Source: Armatimonadota bacterium (GTDB lineage: Bacteria; Armatimonadota; Zipacnadia; UBA1398; JAKPQA01). From it: a stretch of DNA of 64,000 nt. Positions 39,085 through 47,958 of this stretch are shown piece by piece. The notes beneath the pieces were generated by a model that was given only the letters and a program-made list of their open reading frames with translations, ran no database searches and had not been told where the DNA came from. The stretch's first letter is position 1, and each line of letters starts with the position of its first letter. The stretch is taken from contig JAKPQA010000221.1 in the NCBI GenBank assembly GCA_029547025.1, forward strand, positions 1 to 64,000. Reading direction: 5' to 3'. A program made the translations under genes and the position numbers.

Positions 39085-40593
39085 TTGACCGTGTGTGATG
39101 TCTTGCGCAACACCGCGACCCGGGTCCCTGGCCGAACTGCCGTGATCTTCCGTGACCGGCATCTGACCTACGCCCAGTTGTCGGGGGCCGTCCACCGGCT
39201 CGCTGGCGGGCTATCGACCCTGGGGATCGGACACGGCGACCGCGTGGCCCTCATGGCGCCCAACTGCGATGCCTTTGCCATCTGCTACCACGGCATCATG
39301 CGTGCTGGGGCCAGCGTGGTGCCCATTAACCCCATGTTCAAGGCACCCGAGATCGCTTTCATCCTCAAAGACAGCGAGGCCAAAGCCGCCCTCGTGCACG
39401 CCGCGTTGGCCCCGACACTGCGCGAGGCCGCCGACCTGGCCGCCGTCGAGCCGGCGCTCCTCTCGATCGGTGGCGAGGTCGAGGATGCCCTGGCGATGGA
39501 GGCCATCCTCGATGTCGACCACGAAGCATTCGACCCTCCGGCTGTGGCGCCTGGCGACATTGCCGCCGTCCTCTACACCTCGGGGACCACGGGCCGTCCC
39601 AAAGGCGCCATGCTGTCCCACGATAACCTGGTGTTCGACGCTCGGGCCTCGGTCGACCACTTCGGGTTCTCGCCCGATGACCGCATCTTGGTCGTGCTGC
39701 CCATGTTCCACGCCTTCGCGGCCACCGTCGGGCTTGTGATCCCCGCATGCATCGGCGCATCCATCGTGGCTCTGGAGCGCTTCACACCGCAGGGCGTGTT
39801 CGACGCCATCTCCGACCACGCGGTGACCATCTTCCCCGGGGTGCCGACCATGTTTGCTGCCCTCCTGAAGGCGGCCGATGCGCTTCAGTGGGACTTCGCC
39901 AGCCTCCGAGCATGTGTGTCCGGCGGCGCGCCTATGCCCCCAGCCCTCATGGAGCAGTTCGAGGCGAAGTTTGGAGTACCGGTCTGCGAGGGAGACGGGC
40001 CCACCGAGTGCTCACCCATCACGTCGGTGAACGTCCTCCACAAGCCCCGCAAACCGGGCACGGTGGGCCTGCCGCTCCCCGGTGTCGAGGTCCGTGCCGT
40101 CGATGACCACGATGAGCCCGTCCCGTGTGGGGAGATCGGCGAGCTCGTCGTTCGCGGCCGCAACGTGATGGTGGGGTATCTGAACCAACCCGAGGCCACG
40201 GCCGAGGCGCTTCGGGGTGGATGGTTCCACACCGGTGACCTGGGGACGGTGGATGAGGATGGCTATGTCGCCATTCTCGACCGTAAGAAAGATATGATCA
40301 TCGTCGGCGGGCTGAACGTGTATCCGCGCGAGGTTGAGGACGTTCTCTATGAGCATCCCGCCATCCAGGCGGCCGCTGTCATCGGGGTCCTTGACCCCCT
40401 CCGCGGCGAACGGGTGAAGGCTGTGATCGTCCGCCGTCCCGGCCACGAGCTCTCCGAGAGCGACGTGCTGGCCCACTGCCGCGGTCGACTGGCCAACTAC
40501 AAGCTGCCGAAGCTCATCGAGTTTGCCGAGTCCCTTCCCCTCTCCCCCACCGGCAAAGTGCTGCGCCGCGAGCTCCGCGACCCGCACGGATAG
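39085..40593 (+). CDS. AMP-dependent acyl-CoA synthetase (FadD-like)
   Basis: About 502 residues. All adenylation core motifs are present: LYTSGTTGRPKGAMLSH (P-loop), PMFHAFA, GDGPTECSPIT, HTGDLGTVDEDGYVAILDRK (A7/A8) and the catalytic lysine in SPTGKVLRREL near the C-terminus. It should activate a carboxylate, probably a medium- or long-chain fatty acid, to acyl-CoA. The start is unsettled: TTG 39085 (giving LTVCDVLRNTATRVPGRTAV) fits family alignments and has GGAGAGG 11 bases upstream; ATG 39052 or GTG 39022 would add 11-21 residues without homology. Third gene after the thymidylate-synthase-like gene. Confidence 0.88.
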   Translation: MTVCDVLRNTATRVPGRTAVIFRDRHLTYAQLSGAVHRLAGGLSTLGIGHGDRVALMAPNCDAFAICYHGIMRAGASVVPINPMFKAPEIAFILKDSEAKAALVHAALAPTLREAADLAAVEPALLSIGGEVEDALAMEAILDVDHEAFDPPAVAPGDIAAVLYTSGTTGRPKGAMLSHDNLVFDARASVDHFGFSPDDRILVVLPMFHAFAATVGLVIPACIGASIVALERFTPQGVFDAISDHAVTIFPGVPTMFAALLKAADALQWDFASLRACVSGGAPMPPALMEQFEAKFGVPVCEGDGPTECSPITSVNVLHKPRKPGTVGLPLPGVEVRAVDDHDEPVPCGEIGELVVRGRNVMVGYLNQPEATAEALRGGWFHTGDLGTVDEDGYVAILDRKKDMIIVGGLNVYPREVEDVLYEHPAIQAAAVIGVLDPLRGERVKAVIVRRPGHELSESDVLAHCRGRLANYKLPKLIEFAESLPLSPTGKVLRRELRDPHG

Positions 40594-40656
40594 CCGGCGG
40601 GCCATTCGCCATGCGGCGCTGACGCGGAGCCGTGCGGAACATGCGGGAATGTGGCA

Positions 40657-40665
40657 TGCTATAAG
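40657..40665 (+). promoter_or_regulatory. Extended -10 promoter before the small charged protein gene
   Basis: TGC directly followed by TATAAG (40660-40665), about 69 bases before the ATG at 40734. No -35 box is visible. Same promoter style as at 4848, 9783, 43552 and 59215. Confidence 0.4.
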
Positions 40666-40733
40666 GGTAAGGGGGCGGGCGGCTGCCTACTCGTCGCCTC
40701 CGCGTGTCTGTCGTCGATCGAGGGGGGTTGGGT

Positions 40734-40991
40734 ATGGCCGAGATCCGACCTCAACCGGTGGGGCTGACCCGTTCGCGAATGGATCGTCAGATCTCGCACG
40801 AGCCGACTCCGGCGGAGATCGCGCGGGAGAGAGCGACGGACAAGGCCCGGCTGGAAGCGCGTCGGGCCAGCCTGGAGGAGAACCGCCGGATCCAGGCCAA
40901 GGACCGCGAGGAGGCCCGAGCGGCCTCCCGGGCCGAGCGAACGGCGAATCGGCGAGGAGAAGTTGGCGCGAACCTTGACGTCTTCGCCTAG
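40734..40991 (+). CDS. Small charged helical protein
   Basis: 85 residues, unknown family. From about residue 20 it is one long charged helix rich in Glu, Arg and Ala (PTPAEIARERATDKARLEAR, then EENRRIQAKDREEARAASRA), consistent with a coiled coil. There are no cysteines or membrane segments. GAGGGGGG (40719-40726) precedes ATG 40734 by about 7 bases. Its last 29 bases overlap the start of the peptidase gene, so they are probably translated together. Confidence 0.55.
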   Translation: MAEIRPQPVGLTRSRMDRQISHEPTPAEIARERATDKARLEARRASLEENRRIQAKDREEARAASRAERTANRRGEVGANLDVFA

Positions 40992-42201
40992 ACGCGCGCC
41001 GCTTGCGGCGCGCCGAGCCCTACCTCCGTGGGCCGCTGTGCTGGTCGTGCTCGCAGGCCTGTCGGTGTCGGCAAGCCTGGGCGAGCCCCCCGCTACGCCC
41101 GCCAGCCTGGTCGCTCAGGCCCAACGTGCTCTGCGCACCTATGATGACACCGAGGGCGAGCGGCTGCTGCGGCTCGCCCTCGAGCGTGATTCCGGTCTCG
41201 CCTCGGCCCACCGCGAGTTGGGACTGCTGCTGGCGAGGCAGTACCGGTACGAGGACGCCGAGCGGCACCTCTCTCTGTTCCTCGATGGGCGGCGCGAGCC
41301 GGATCCTCTGGCTCTGGCGGCGCGAGCCCGCATGAGGTTCGCGCTCCTGCAATGGGATGGGGCGCTGTCCGACGCGCTGGACGTGCTCGCAGTGCCGCCC
41401 AGCGAGGTCGACGCGTCGCTCGTTGCCGAGATGCGCGGACTCTCGGTCGCCCTCGGGGATGCCACGCCCCGGTACACCATCGAGGTCCGCGACTCGGCCG
41501 GACGGCTTCAGTGCGTGCTGCGGGCGCCCGGGGATACTGACCAAGTACGCTGGTACGCCCGATCGGCCGCCACCGCCTTGGCTCAGGTGGAGTCGCTGGC
41601 GGGACAGGAACTCCCGCCGGTGGGGCTCATCCTCCTGCGTGACGGCAAGGCGATGAACCGGTGGAGCCGAGCGTTCACCGGCCGGAAGGCACCCGGCTGC
41701 GCGTTCTGTGATCACCGAGTCATCGTGCTCGAACTGGAGGCCAACCGCTACCGGCGCGGTGACCGGGCCGCCGAGGAGCGCGCGCGCATGACCGTCCTGC
41801 GGCATGAGCTGATTCACCACATGGTCGACGCCCTTGCGGGCGCGCGGGCGACTCCCAAGTGGCTGAACGAGGGGATTGCCGAGTGGTTCTGCCGCCAGTT
41901 CGAGCCGGCGGAACCAGCCCCGGAAGCCCAGCGTAACTTCGAATGGGCCTCGCGCGTCAGTCCCGAATGGTACTTTGTGGCCAGCCAGCCGGAGCAGATG
42001 GACGAGCGCTACTATGCATTCGCGGCTCTGTTCGTCCGTCTCGCGTCTGAAAGGGCTCCCGCCGGTGACGGATGGGTGCGCGCGTTCCTTGCTGACCGCG
42101 GCGCCGGTCTGCCAACCGACGAAGCGTTCTCGCGTTCGGTGGGTGCGGCCAAGGAGGACGTCTTTGGGGCCCTCGTCGAGGCCGCCCGGGCCGTGCGGTG
42201 A
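40963..42201 (+). CDS. Membrane-anchored HExxH metallopeptidase with TPR-like N-terminus
   Basis: 412 residues. A hydrophobic segment (WAAVLVVLAGLSVSASLG, 23-40) is a signal or anchor. Residues about 45-140 look like TPR repeats (AQRALRTYDDTEGERLLRLA, LGLLLARQYRYEDAERHLSL). The zinc site is RHELIHHMVDAL (H281, E282, H285) followed by KWLNEGIAEWF, where E303 or E307 is the third ligand, as in gluzincin/peptidase-MA-like proteins. It may cleave or scaffold envelope proteins. The start is TTG 40963 with GGAGAAG upstream. It lies directly before the Clp-N/carbonic-anhydrase gene. Confidence 0.75.
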   Translation: MARTLTSSPRRAPLAARRALPPWAAVLVVLAGLSVSASLGEPPATPASLVAQAQRALRTYDDTEGERLLRLALERDSGLASAHRELGLLLARQYRYEDAERHLSLFLDGRREPDPLALAARARMRFALLQWDGALSDALDVLAVPPSEVDASLVAEMRGLSVALGDATPRYTIEVRDSAGRLQCVLRAPGDTDQVRWYARSAATALAQVESLAGQELPPVGLILLRDGKAMNRWSRAFTGRKAPGCAFCDHRVIVLELEANRYRRGDRAAEERARMTVLRHELIHHMVDALAGARATPKWLNEGIAEWFCRQFEPAEPAPEAQRNFEWASRVSPEWYFVASQPEQMDERYYAFAALFVRLASERAPAGDGWVRAFLADRGAGLPTDEAFSRSVGAAKEDVFGALVEAARAVR

Positions 42202-42307
42202 TGGCGCACGCTTCGGGCAGGCCGACTCCTGTGGGCTCCCGAATACCGTGCTGGCCTGGTCCTCCAGAGCCCCTGCGGGACAGAGCCTGCGCGAGAGGGT
42301 GGCTGTC

Positions 42308-43522
42308 GTGTCGCGGAACACCACACGCATGTTCACCGAGCGTGCCGAGGCCGCGTTGAGGGCCGCCCGACAGGAGGCGGCTCGCGGGGAGACAGGTGTC
42401 GTCACCACAGGCGACGCCCTGATTGGCCTCGCCGGCTCGGGGGCCGGGACCGGGTACGAGCTAGTGCGGGCGGCACGGATCACGCCGGACGGGGCGCGCC
42501 AGAGGATGCGTGGGGCGCCTCCGGCCATGGATGCCGCGCCGGGCAGCGGCGGTTTCTCCCGTGGCCTCGAGCTCGCCATCGAGCGGGCGCATCGGGAGGC
42601 TCGCATGGAGGGGTGCTCGCGCATAGGTAGTGAGCACTTGCTCCTGGGCCTCATTGATACTGCCGATACCCAGGCCTCGGCACTGCTCAACCAGTGCGGG
42701 CTTACCCTTATGTACTTCCGGCAGTACCTGGATCAGGCTCGCGAGCTCTCCCAGGCGACCTCCGCGCCGGGCGCGGTCCGTCGAGGAGGCGTGCTCGTCC
42801 CTGGCTCGGCCGGCGACGCAGTCTCGGCGGCCCAGTCTGTTTGTGGGACGGCAGCGGAGTCGCCGCGCGCCCCGTCCCTTCTGGAGCCGTCGGTTCCCGA
42901 GACGCCCCCCCCGGTCACTGGGCCGGCCGCGGAGCCGCCGGTGTCCCCACAGCCTCCGGAATCCCCCGACCCCCTGGCCGACGGGGCGGGCTCGCCGCTG
43001 TTGACCAGGATCCTTGCCAGCAACAAGGACTTCCTTCGCGTCGCACGAAGGGATGAGCCGTTGGCGCGACACCCTGCATTGGGCCTTGCGGTGGTTACGT
43101 GCATGGACTGCCGACTCACCGACTGGTTCATGCGGGCCATGGGTCTTAGGCGAGGCGACGCCGCGGTGATCCGAAACGCTGGCGCCTGGCCCGCCGGTCG
43201 CGATGATGTCATCCGGTCGCTGGCGGTGGCCGTGTACCTGCAGGGCGTGCGCGAGGTGATCGTGCTCGGGCATACCGACTGTGGGATGTGCAGCTTCTCT
43301 GCCGCTGAGTTTGCCGATGCTCTGAGCCGCGCAGGGGTCGGACGGTCGGCGATCGAGAGCCCGGACCTGCGAGGTTGGGTTGGGGCCGCGGCGCCGGATG
43401 TCGAGGTACACGTGCGGCGGTCGGTGCAGGACTTGAGAGCCGCCGCGGTGTTGCCGCCGGGGCTGTTGGTTCATGGTCTCTGCCTGGATACGAACACCGG
43501 AGAGATCCGCCGCGTTACCTAG
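42308..43522 (+). CDS. Clp N-domain / beta-carbonic anhydrase fusion
   Basis: 404 residues with two recognisable parts. Residues 1-150 resemble the double Clp-N repeat of ClpA/ClpC: MFTERAEAALRAARQEAARG...ALIGLAG and GLELAIERAHREARMEG...SEHLLLGLID. A Pro-rich linker spans about 150-230. Residues 231-404 are a beta-carbonic anhydrase: VVTCMDCRLTDWF (C265, D267, R269), VIRNAGAWPAGRDDVIRSLA and VLGHTDCGMC (H322, C325), so the zinc Cys-His-Cys and the Asp-Arg dyad are all present. It should hydrate CO2 if active. No signal peptide. The start is GTG 42308 with GAGAGGG upstream. No AAA+ ATPase domain is attached. Confidence 0.8.
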   Translation: MSRNTTRMFTERAEAALRAARQEAARGETGVVTTGDALIGLAGSGAGTGYELVRAARITPDGARQRMRGAPPAMDAAPGSGGFSRGLELAIERAHREARMEGCSRIGSEHLLLGLIDTADTQASALLNQCGLTLMYFRQYLDQARELSQATSAPGAVRRGGVLVPGSAGDAVSAAQSVCGTAAESPRAPSLLEPSVPETPPPVTGPAAEPPVSPQPPESPDPLADGAGSPLLTRILASNKDFLRVARRDEPLARHPALGLAVVTCMDCRLTDWFMRAMGLRRGDAAVIRNAGAWPAGRDDVIRSLAVAVYLQGVREVIVLGHTDCGMCSFSAAEFADALSRAGVGRSAIESPDLRGWVGAAAPDVEVHVRRSVQDLRAAAVLPPGLLVHGLCLDTNTGEIRRVT

Positions 43523-43551
43523 CCAGGACTAGCCGGCAGTGACCGCTGATG

Positions 43552-43560
43552 TGATATGAT
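43552..43560 (+). promoter_or_regulatory. Extended -10 promoter before the polysaccharide export operon
   Basis: TGA followed by TATGAT (43555-43560), 160 bases before the exporter start. The long leader that follows contains two small hairpins. No -35 box is visible. Confidence 0.4.
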
Positions 43561-43669
43561 GCGCTCGGATGCCGTGTGTCGGCGTGTGGTTGGTGGTGTG
43601 GCCCTTGGTGACGGGGCCTGCACCATTTTGGTGTGTACACGTGCCAGAATGGGGACTCGGGGGTTCAGA

Positions 43670-43687
43670 CTAGGTCCTGGGACCTAG
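43670..43687 (+). promoter_or_regulatory. Perfect hairpin in the exporter leader
   Basis: CTAGGTCC-TG-GGACCTAG is a perfect 8-bp inverted repeat 32 bases before the ATG. CACCA-TTT-TGGTG (43621-43633) lies just upstream. They could be a leader structure or an operator; I cannot match them to a known riboswitch. Confidence 0.35.
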
Positions 43688-43719
43688 CCCCTCAGCTCCT
43701 GATCGCCAAGGACAAGGGC

Positions 43720-45693
43720 ATGTTGCGCTTGGGACGGTCTCTTATGCAGCGGTGGGTTGTGGCGCTCGGTCTATCGGTGCTGTGCTGGGGGGCCGCGATG
43801 GCCCAGGATGGGGGAGTCCCCGGTACGCCGGCGGTCCCGCCCACCCCACCCGTGACGCCGGCCGTGCCCTCGGCGGCCCGTGACACCGAGATGCCCATTC
43901 TGCCGGGTGACGTGTTGGCCGTTCGTGTCCTGGGCGAGCCCGAACTCACTGGTAGCTATCCGGTCTGGCCCGATGGCACGATCGAGATGCCATGGGTGGA
44001 CCCCATCACCGTTCAGAACCTCCTGCCCCGGCAGATCCGCGACAAGATCGTGGAGGCCTATAAGCCGGATCTGCTGCTCGATCCCAAGGTTATCGTTGAC
44101 ATCGCCACATATGGGCCTCGGCCCGTTTGGGTCTATGGCGCCGTCGCCAAACCCGGCCCTATCGAGTGGCACCTGGCAAGAACCATCACCAAGGCACTCG
44201 TGCAGGCGGGGCAGTTCCTCCCCAATGCCGACATGGGCCGAGTAGTCCTCCGCCGCGAGGGCGAGACGGTGGCCGTTCTCGATCTCGAAGGCTGGTTCCG
44301 CCACGGCGAGCCGATCAACAATGTGGATCTGCTGCCCCACGATGAGATCCTCGTGCCCGAGAAGGGCATGGTCTACCTGGTGGGCCGCGTCTCCCGGCCG
44401 GGCCCGCTGTCGCGGGCCCTGGCCCCCACCCTTCGCGAGGCCATCATCGCTGGAGGCGGGGTGTCGGAGGCCGCCGGTCTCAATCGGACCGTGATCATCC
44501 GCGGTGAAGAGACCATCACCACGGACCTCGGGGCTCTACTCGATGGACGCGACCTCACCGGCAACATCGCGCTGGTCGATGGGGATGTCATCGTGGTGCC
44601 GCCCAACCGCGTCACCGTCGTGGGCGACGTTCAGAAGCAGGGAATCATGGAGCTCCCTCCCGGCTCGTGCCTGCGGGACGCCGTTATGGGGGCGGGCGGC
44701 GTGCAGCCTTCGGCCGTGCTGTCGAGGGTCCGCCTGGTTCGCGGCGACCAAGAGATTGCCGTCGATGCCCGCGGGCTGTTCGGCGAGGAGTCCGGTCCGG
44801 CACAGAACCCGGAGCTCCAGCCCCAGGACATCATCATCGTGCCCCGCGGCGTGGTCTATGTCGCCGGGGAGGTCCAGTCCCAGGGAATCGTGCCCGCCAG
44901 CCAGGCCACCTCGCTTCTTCGCTTGGTCGAGATGGCCCGGCCGCTGGAGACGGCCGACAAGGAGAGCGTCGTCATCCTCCGTGGCGGGCAGGAGACGGTG
45001 GTGTCCGTCGCTGACCTACTGCAACCGGGCGGAAAGGGGCTCGACGTTCCGCTTCTTCCTGATGACCATGTGATCTTCCCGCGCCGCGAACGCGAAGTCG
45101 TCTACCTCGTCGGCGCTTGGCGCCGCCCGGGCCCGGTCGAATACGAGCAGGCCAAGACGCTCCTCCAGGCGTTGGCCTATGTGGGAGAGGACCTCGAATG
45201 GCAGTCGGTTGACCTGACAGCCGTGACGTTGGTCCGCGATGGAACCCCCACCACGCTCAACCTGGAGCCCCTGATCTACAAGGCGGACTTGAGCAAGGAC
45301 ATCGATCTCCTGCCCAATGACATCCTCGTGGCGCCCGCCAATCGCGACAACTTCGTCTACGTCGTAGGCGAGGTCAACAAGCCGGGGCCCGTGCCCTACG
45401 AGATGGACATGACGCTGAGCGACGCGCTCATGAAGGCCGGTGGCTACCGGGAGTACGCCGACATCGAGTCGATCCGCGTGACCCGGGCTCGGGCCGAGAA
45501 GCCCGAGGGCTTCCACGTGAACTTCCGCCAGTGGGTGGCGCACGGCGATGCGGCCAACAACCCGGTGCTCCAGCCGGGCGACATCGTTCGTGTGGTGCGC
45601 AAGGACTCGATCCGAGCGCGTGAGTGGCTGGGGAGCTTGGGCATTTTCCTGAGCGGAATCGATGTCGTCAGCCGGATCGGAAACCTGTTCTAG
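43720..45693 (+). CDS. Polysaccharide export protein with multiple SLBB domains
   Basis: 657 residues with a signal peptide (RWVVALGLSVLCWGAAMA) and a Pro-rich linker. The poly-export domain follows (ILPGDVLAVRVLGEPELTGS, YPVWPDGTIEMPWVDPI). Then come about six SLBB-type repeats, each with a V-Y-V-x-G-x-V...PG pattern (VWVYGAVAKPG, VYLVGRVSRPG, VTVVGDVQKQG, VYVAGEVQSQG, VYLVGAWRRPG, VYVVGEVNKPG). This is a Wza-like outer-membrane or periplasmic exporter for capsule or exopolysaccharide, with more SLBB repeats than E. coli Wza. AAGGAC lies before the ATG. Start of a three-gene set with a Wzz-like protein and a tyrosine kinase. Confidence 0.88.
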   Translation: MLRLGRSLMQRWVVALGLSVLCWGAAMAQDGGVPGTPAVPPTPPVTPAVPSAARDTEMPILPGDVLAVRVLGEPELTGSYPVWPDGTIEMPWVDPITVQNLLPRQIRDKIVEAYKPDLLLDPKVIVDIATYGPRPVWVYGAVAKPGPIEWHLARTITKALVQAGQFLPNADMGRVVLRREGETVAVLDLEGWFRHGEPINNVDLLPHDEILVPEKGMVYLVGRVSRPGPLSRALAPTLREAIIAGGGVSEAAGLNRTVIIRGEETITTDLGALLDGRDLTGNIALVDGDVIVVPPNRVTVVGDVQKQGIMELPPGSCLRDAVMGAGGVQPSAVLSRVRLVRGDQEIAVDARGLFGEESGPAQNPELQPQDIIIVPRGVVYVAGEVQSQGIVPASQATSLLRLVEMARPLETADKESVVILRGGQETVVSVADLLQPGGKGLDVPLLPDDHVIFPRREREVVYLVGAWRRPGPVEYEQAKTLLQALAYVGEDLEWQSVDLTAVTLVRDGTPTTLNLEPLIYKADLSKDIDLLPNDILVAPANRDNFVYVVGEVNKPGPVPYEMDMTLSDALMKAGGYREYADIESIRVTRARAEKPEGFHVNFRQWVAHGDAANNPVLQPGDIVRVVRKDSIRAREWLGSLGIFLSGIDVVSRIGNLF

Positions 45694-45786
45694 TGTCGTC
45701 GGGGCACGCCGGCTGTGTGGCGTGTGAACTCGTCCTGTGGTGCCGGGTGCGCCAAATGAACCGGCGGAGGGGCGGAGGTCTGTAGG

Positions 45787-47238
45787 TTGGAGTTCTGGCG
45801 GCTCTATCGGTTGCTGCGCCAGCGGGCATGGTTGCTGGCACTGGTGTTGGTGGCTTCGGCCAGCGGCGTGGTGATCCGCCACCTGACCCAGCGCGGCACC
45901 TATCAGGCCTCGGCCATCCTCTACCCGTCTCCCAATGCCATCTCCTTCGGAGCCGGTCAGGGCACGACGACGGGCGGCGTGGTCGGCGCGCCCCGGCCGC
46001 GGACGACCGCCGAGATTCTGGGGGACATGGCGGCCATCATCATGTCCCGCACGGTCCTCGACTATGTGAACGAGAGCCGAGGCCTCCGTCTCACCCCGCG
46101 CATGTACTCCCAGCTCGTCAACGTGCGGCAGAAGCGCGACACGGATCTACTCGAAATCACGGCGTTGGGGACGACGCCCCAAGCGGCCGCCGACTTGGCC
46201 AACGCTGTTGCCGAGCAGTTCCAGGCTCACTACAAAGTGCTGTGCTCCACCGCTGCCACCAACACCCGTGAGGTGCTCGAGGGTGAGGTGGAGTCGGCTC
46301 GGCGCCGTCTCGACCAGGCACAGCGCGCTCTGGTCACTTTTCTTAAAGATACCGGCTTTGAGTCCGTCGACCTGATCCAGGCGGCCTCCGCCGTCAACAC
46401 GGGACAAGGCACACCCGACGTGCTACTCCGGGACGCCGAGCGACGCGTTCGGTCGGCGGCCGCGCAGCTCGCCGAGATCGAGCGCCAGCTCGCCGCAACG
46501 CCGGAGGAGATCGACACCGGCCAGTCTCAGGAGCGTAACCCCGTCAAGGACACGCTCAAGCAACAGCTGACCGATGCACAGGCCAAGCTCGATCAGGAGC
46601 TCCAGCTCCGCGGCGCCCGTCACCCGAGCGTTCAGAAGCTGCAGGCGCAGGTCGAGCAACTGCGCCAGCAGTACGAACAGGAACCCGAGTTCGTCGGCTC
46701 CGTCAAAGAGCGGGAGCGTTCCACCGAACGCCAGAACCTTCTCCTGGAACGTACTCGGGTGTCCGCCGAGTTGCGTGGCGCTCAGGCTGAACTGCCCTAC
46801 TTGCGTGAGCAGGCCTCCAAGTACGCCAGCTCCTCCAGAGTGCTCCCCGAGCAGGTCGAGGCCTATAAGCGCCTCCAGCGCGATATCGACCTGGCCCAGG
46901 CCGAGTATGATCGGGGCTTCCAGGCGCTCTACGAAGCGCGCCGTGCGGAGACCATCGCCCGCAACCAGGGCACGGTCGAGATCCTGGAGCGCGCGGTGGC
47001 CAGCGATGACGCCGTGCGCGCCTCCTTGGGTCGGAGCATGGCGCTGGGTCTCATGGGTGGGCTGGTGATGACCATCATCCTGGTTCAGCTCATCGAGTAC
47101 CTGGATAACCGTGTCAAGACGCCTGAGGATGTCGAACGCCTTGTGGGGCTTCCGGTCATCGCGACGATTCCCCTGACCGCCGCAGAGACCCGTGAATCCA
47201 GCCGGCGAGGCCAGGAACCCGGTACGGCCGGCAACTAG
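45787..47238 (+). CDS. Wzz/GumC-like chain-length determinant protein
   Basis: 483 residues. A first membrane segment (AWLLALVLVASASGVVI, about 14-30) and a second (ALGLMGGLVMTIILVQLI, about 418-435) flank a long periplasmic coiled-coil region (for example LTDAQAKLDQELQLRG and VEQLRQQYEQEPEF). A short cytoplasmic tail (VKTPEDVERLVGLPVIATIP) contacts the kinase in relatives. This polysaccharide co-polymerase sets chain length and couples export to the kinase encoded next. The start is TTG 45787 with GGAGG 8-9 bases upstream. It lies 93 bases after the exporter; the kinase is a separate gene here rather than fused. Confidence 0.85.
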   Translation: MEFWRLYRLLRQRAWLLALVLVASASGVVIRHLTQRGTYQASAILYPSPNAISFGAGQGTTTGGVVGAPRPRTTAEILGDMAAIIMSRTVLDYVNESRGLRLTPRMYSQLVNVRQKRDTDLLEITALGTTPQAAADLANAVAEQFQAHYKVLCSTAATNTREVLEGEVESARRRLDQAQRALVTFLKDTGFESVDLIQAASAVNTGQGTPDVLLRDAERRVRSAAAQLAEIERQLAATPEEIDTGQSQERNPVKDTLKQQLTDAQAKLDQELQLRGARHPSVQKLQAQVEQLRQQYEQEPEFVGSVKERERSTERQNLLLERTRVSAELRGAQAELPYLREQASKYASSSRVLPEQVEAYKRLQRDIDLAQAEYDRGFQALYEARRAETIARNQGTVEILERAVASDDAVRASLGRSMALGLMGGLVMTIILVQLIEYLDNRVKTPEDVERLVGLPVIATIPLTAAETRESSRRGQEPGTAGN

Positions 47239-47262
47239 ATTTGGCCGTGGATTGGACGACCC

Positions 47263-47958
47263 GTGGATCAACGAATGCGACAGCAGCGCCGGTCCGAAGC
47301 CGCCTTCGATGAGGCATTCCGCTCCTTGCGGACACGGATCCTACTGGGGGCCCGGGAGAGTCAGCTTCGCACCATCCTGATCACGGGCGCCACCGGCGGA
47401 TCGGGCAAGACTACGGTCGCACTCCACCTGGCTGAATCCCTCGCTCAGAGCGGACGGCGCGTGATCCTGGTCGACAGCGACATGCGCCGCCCGAGCCTGC
47501 ACACCTTCTACAACGCGCCCAACGACATCGGCCTCTCGTCGATCCTGGCCGAAGGCGTCTCCGACGACGATGCCCTACACCAGACCGAGATCGAGGGCCT
47601 GTTCCTCCTCTTCGCCGGCCCCTCGGTCGGCGATGTGCCGAGGTTCCTCCAGTCTGAGGCGATGCTCGCGCTCGTGCAGCGGCTGCGGGAGAGAGTTGAC
47701 TTCGTTATCTTCGACTCGCCGCCCGTGGCGGCGTGTGCTGATGGCGTCATCCTGGGCGAGCTCGTCGACGGGGTCGTGTTGGTCGTCAGCGCTGGGCGCA
47801 TCCCCCGCGGCACTGAGAAGGCCACCGTCCGACAGCTACAGGCGGCCGGCGCCAACATCCTCGGCGTCTGCCTGAACCGCGTTCAGCCCGAGCACTCGGA
47901 CGAGATCTACCACTATTCGCGGTACTACTCGGAGACAGAGGTCACCCCTGCCGGTTAG
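47263..47958 (+). CDS. BY-type tyrosine kinase (CpsD/Etk-like)
   Basis: 231 residues, a stand-alone BY-kinase as in CpsD. Walker A is TGATGGSGKTT (41-51), Walker A' is VILVDSDMRRP (68-77, split around D71), and Walker B is FVIFDSPPV (D151). The C-terminal YHYSRYY is a tyrosine cluster expected to be autophosphorylated. It would regulate polymerisation and export by cycling its phosphorylation with the Wzz-like partner encoded 24 bases upstream. The start is GTG 47263 or ATG 47275; neither has a strong ribosome binding site. No glycosyltransferase genes follow, so the rest of the pathway must be elsewhere. Confidence 0.88.
   Translation: MDQRMRQQRRSEAAFDEAFRSLRTRILLGARESQLRTILITGATGGSGKTTVALHLAESLAQSGRRVILVDSDMRRPSLHTFYNAPNDIGLSSILAEGVSDDDALHQTEIEGLFLLFAGPSVGDVPRFLQSEAMLALVQRLRERVDFVIFDSPPVAACADGVILGELVDGVVLVVSAGRIPRGTEKATVRQLQAAGANILGVCLNRVQPEHSDEIYHYSRYYSETEVTPAG

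Noticed and set aside
43561..43719. Cyclic-di-GMP riboswitch before the exporter
   Set aside because: The conserved riboswitch core is not present; only simple hairpins are seen.
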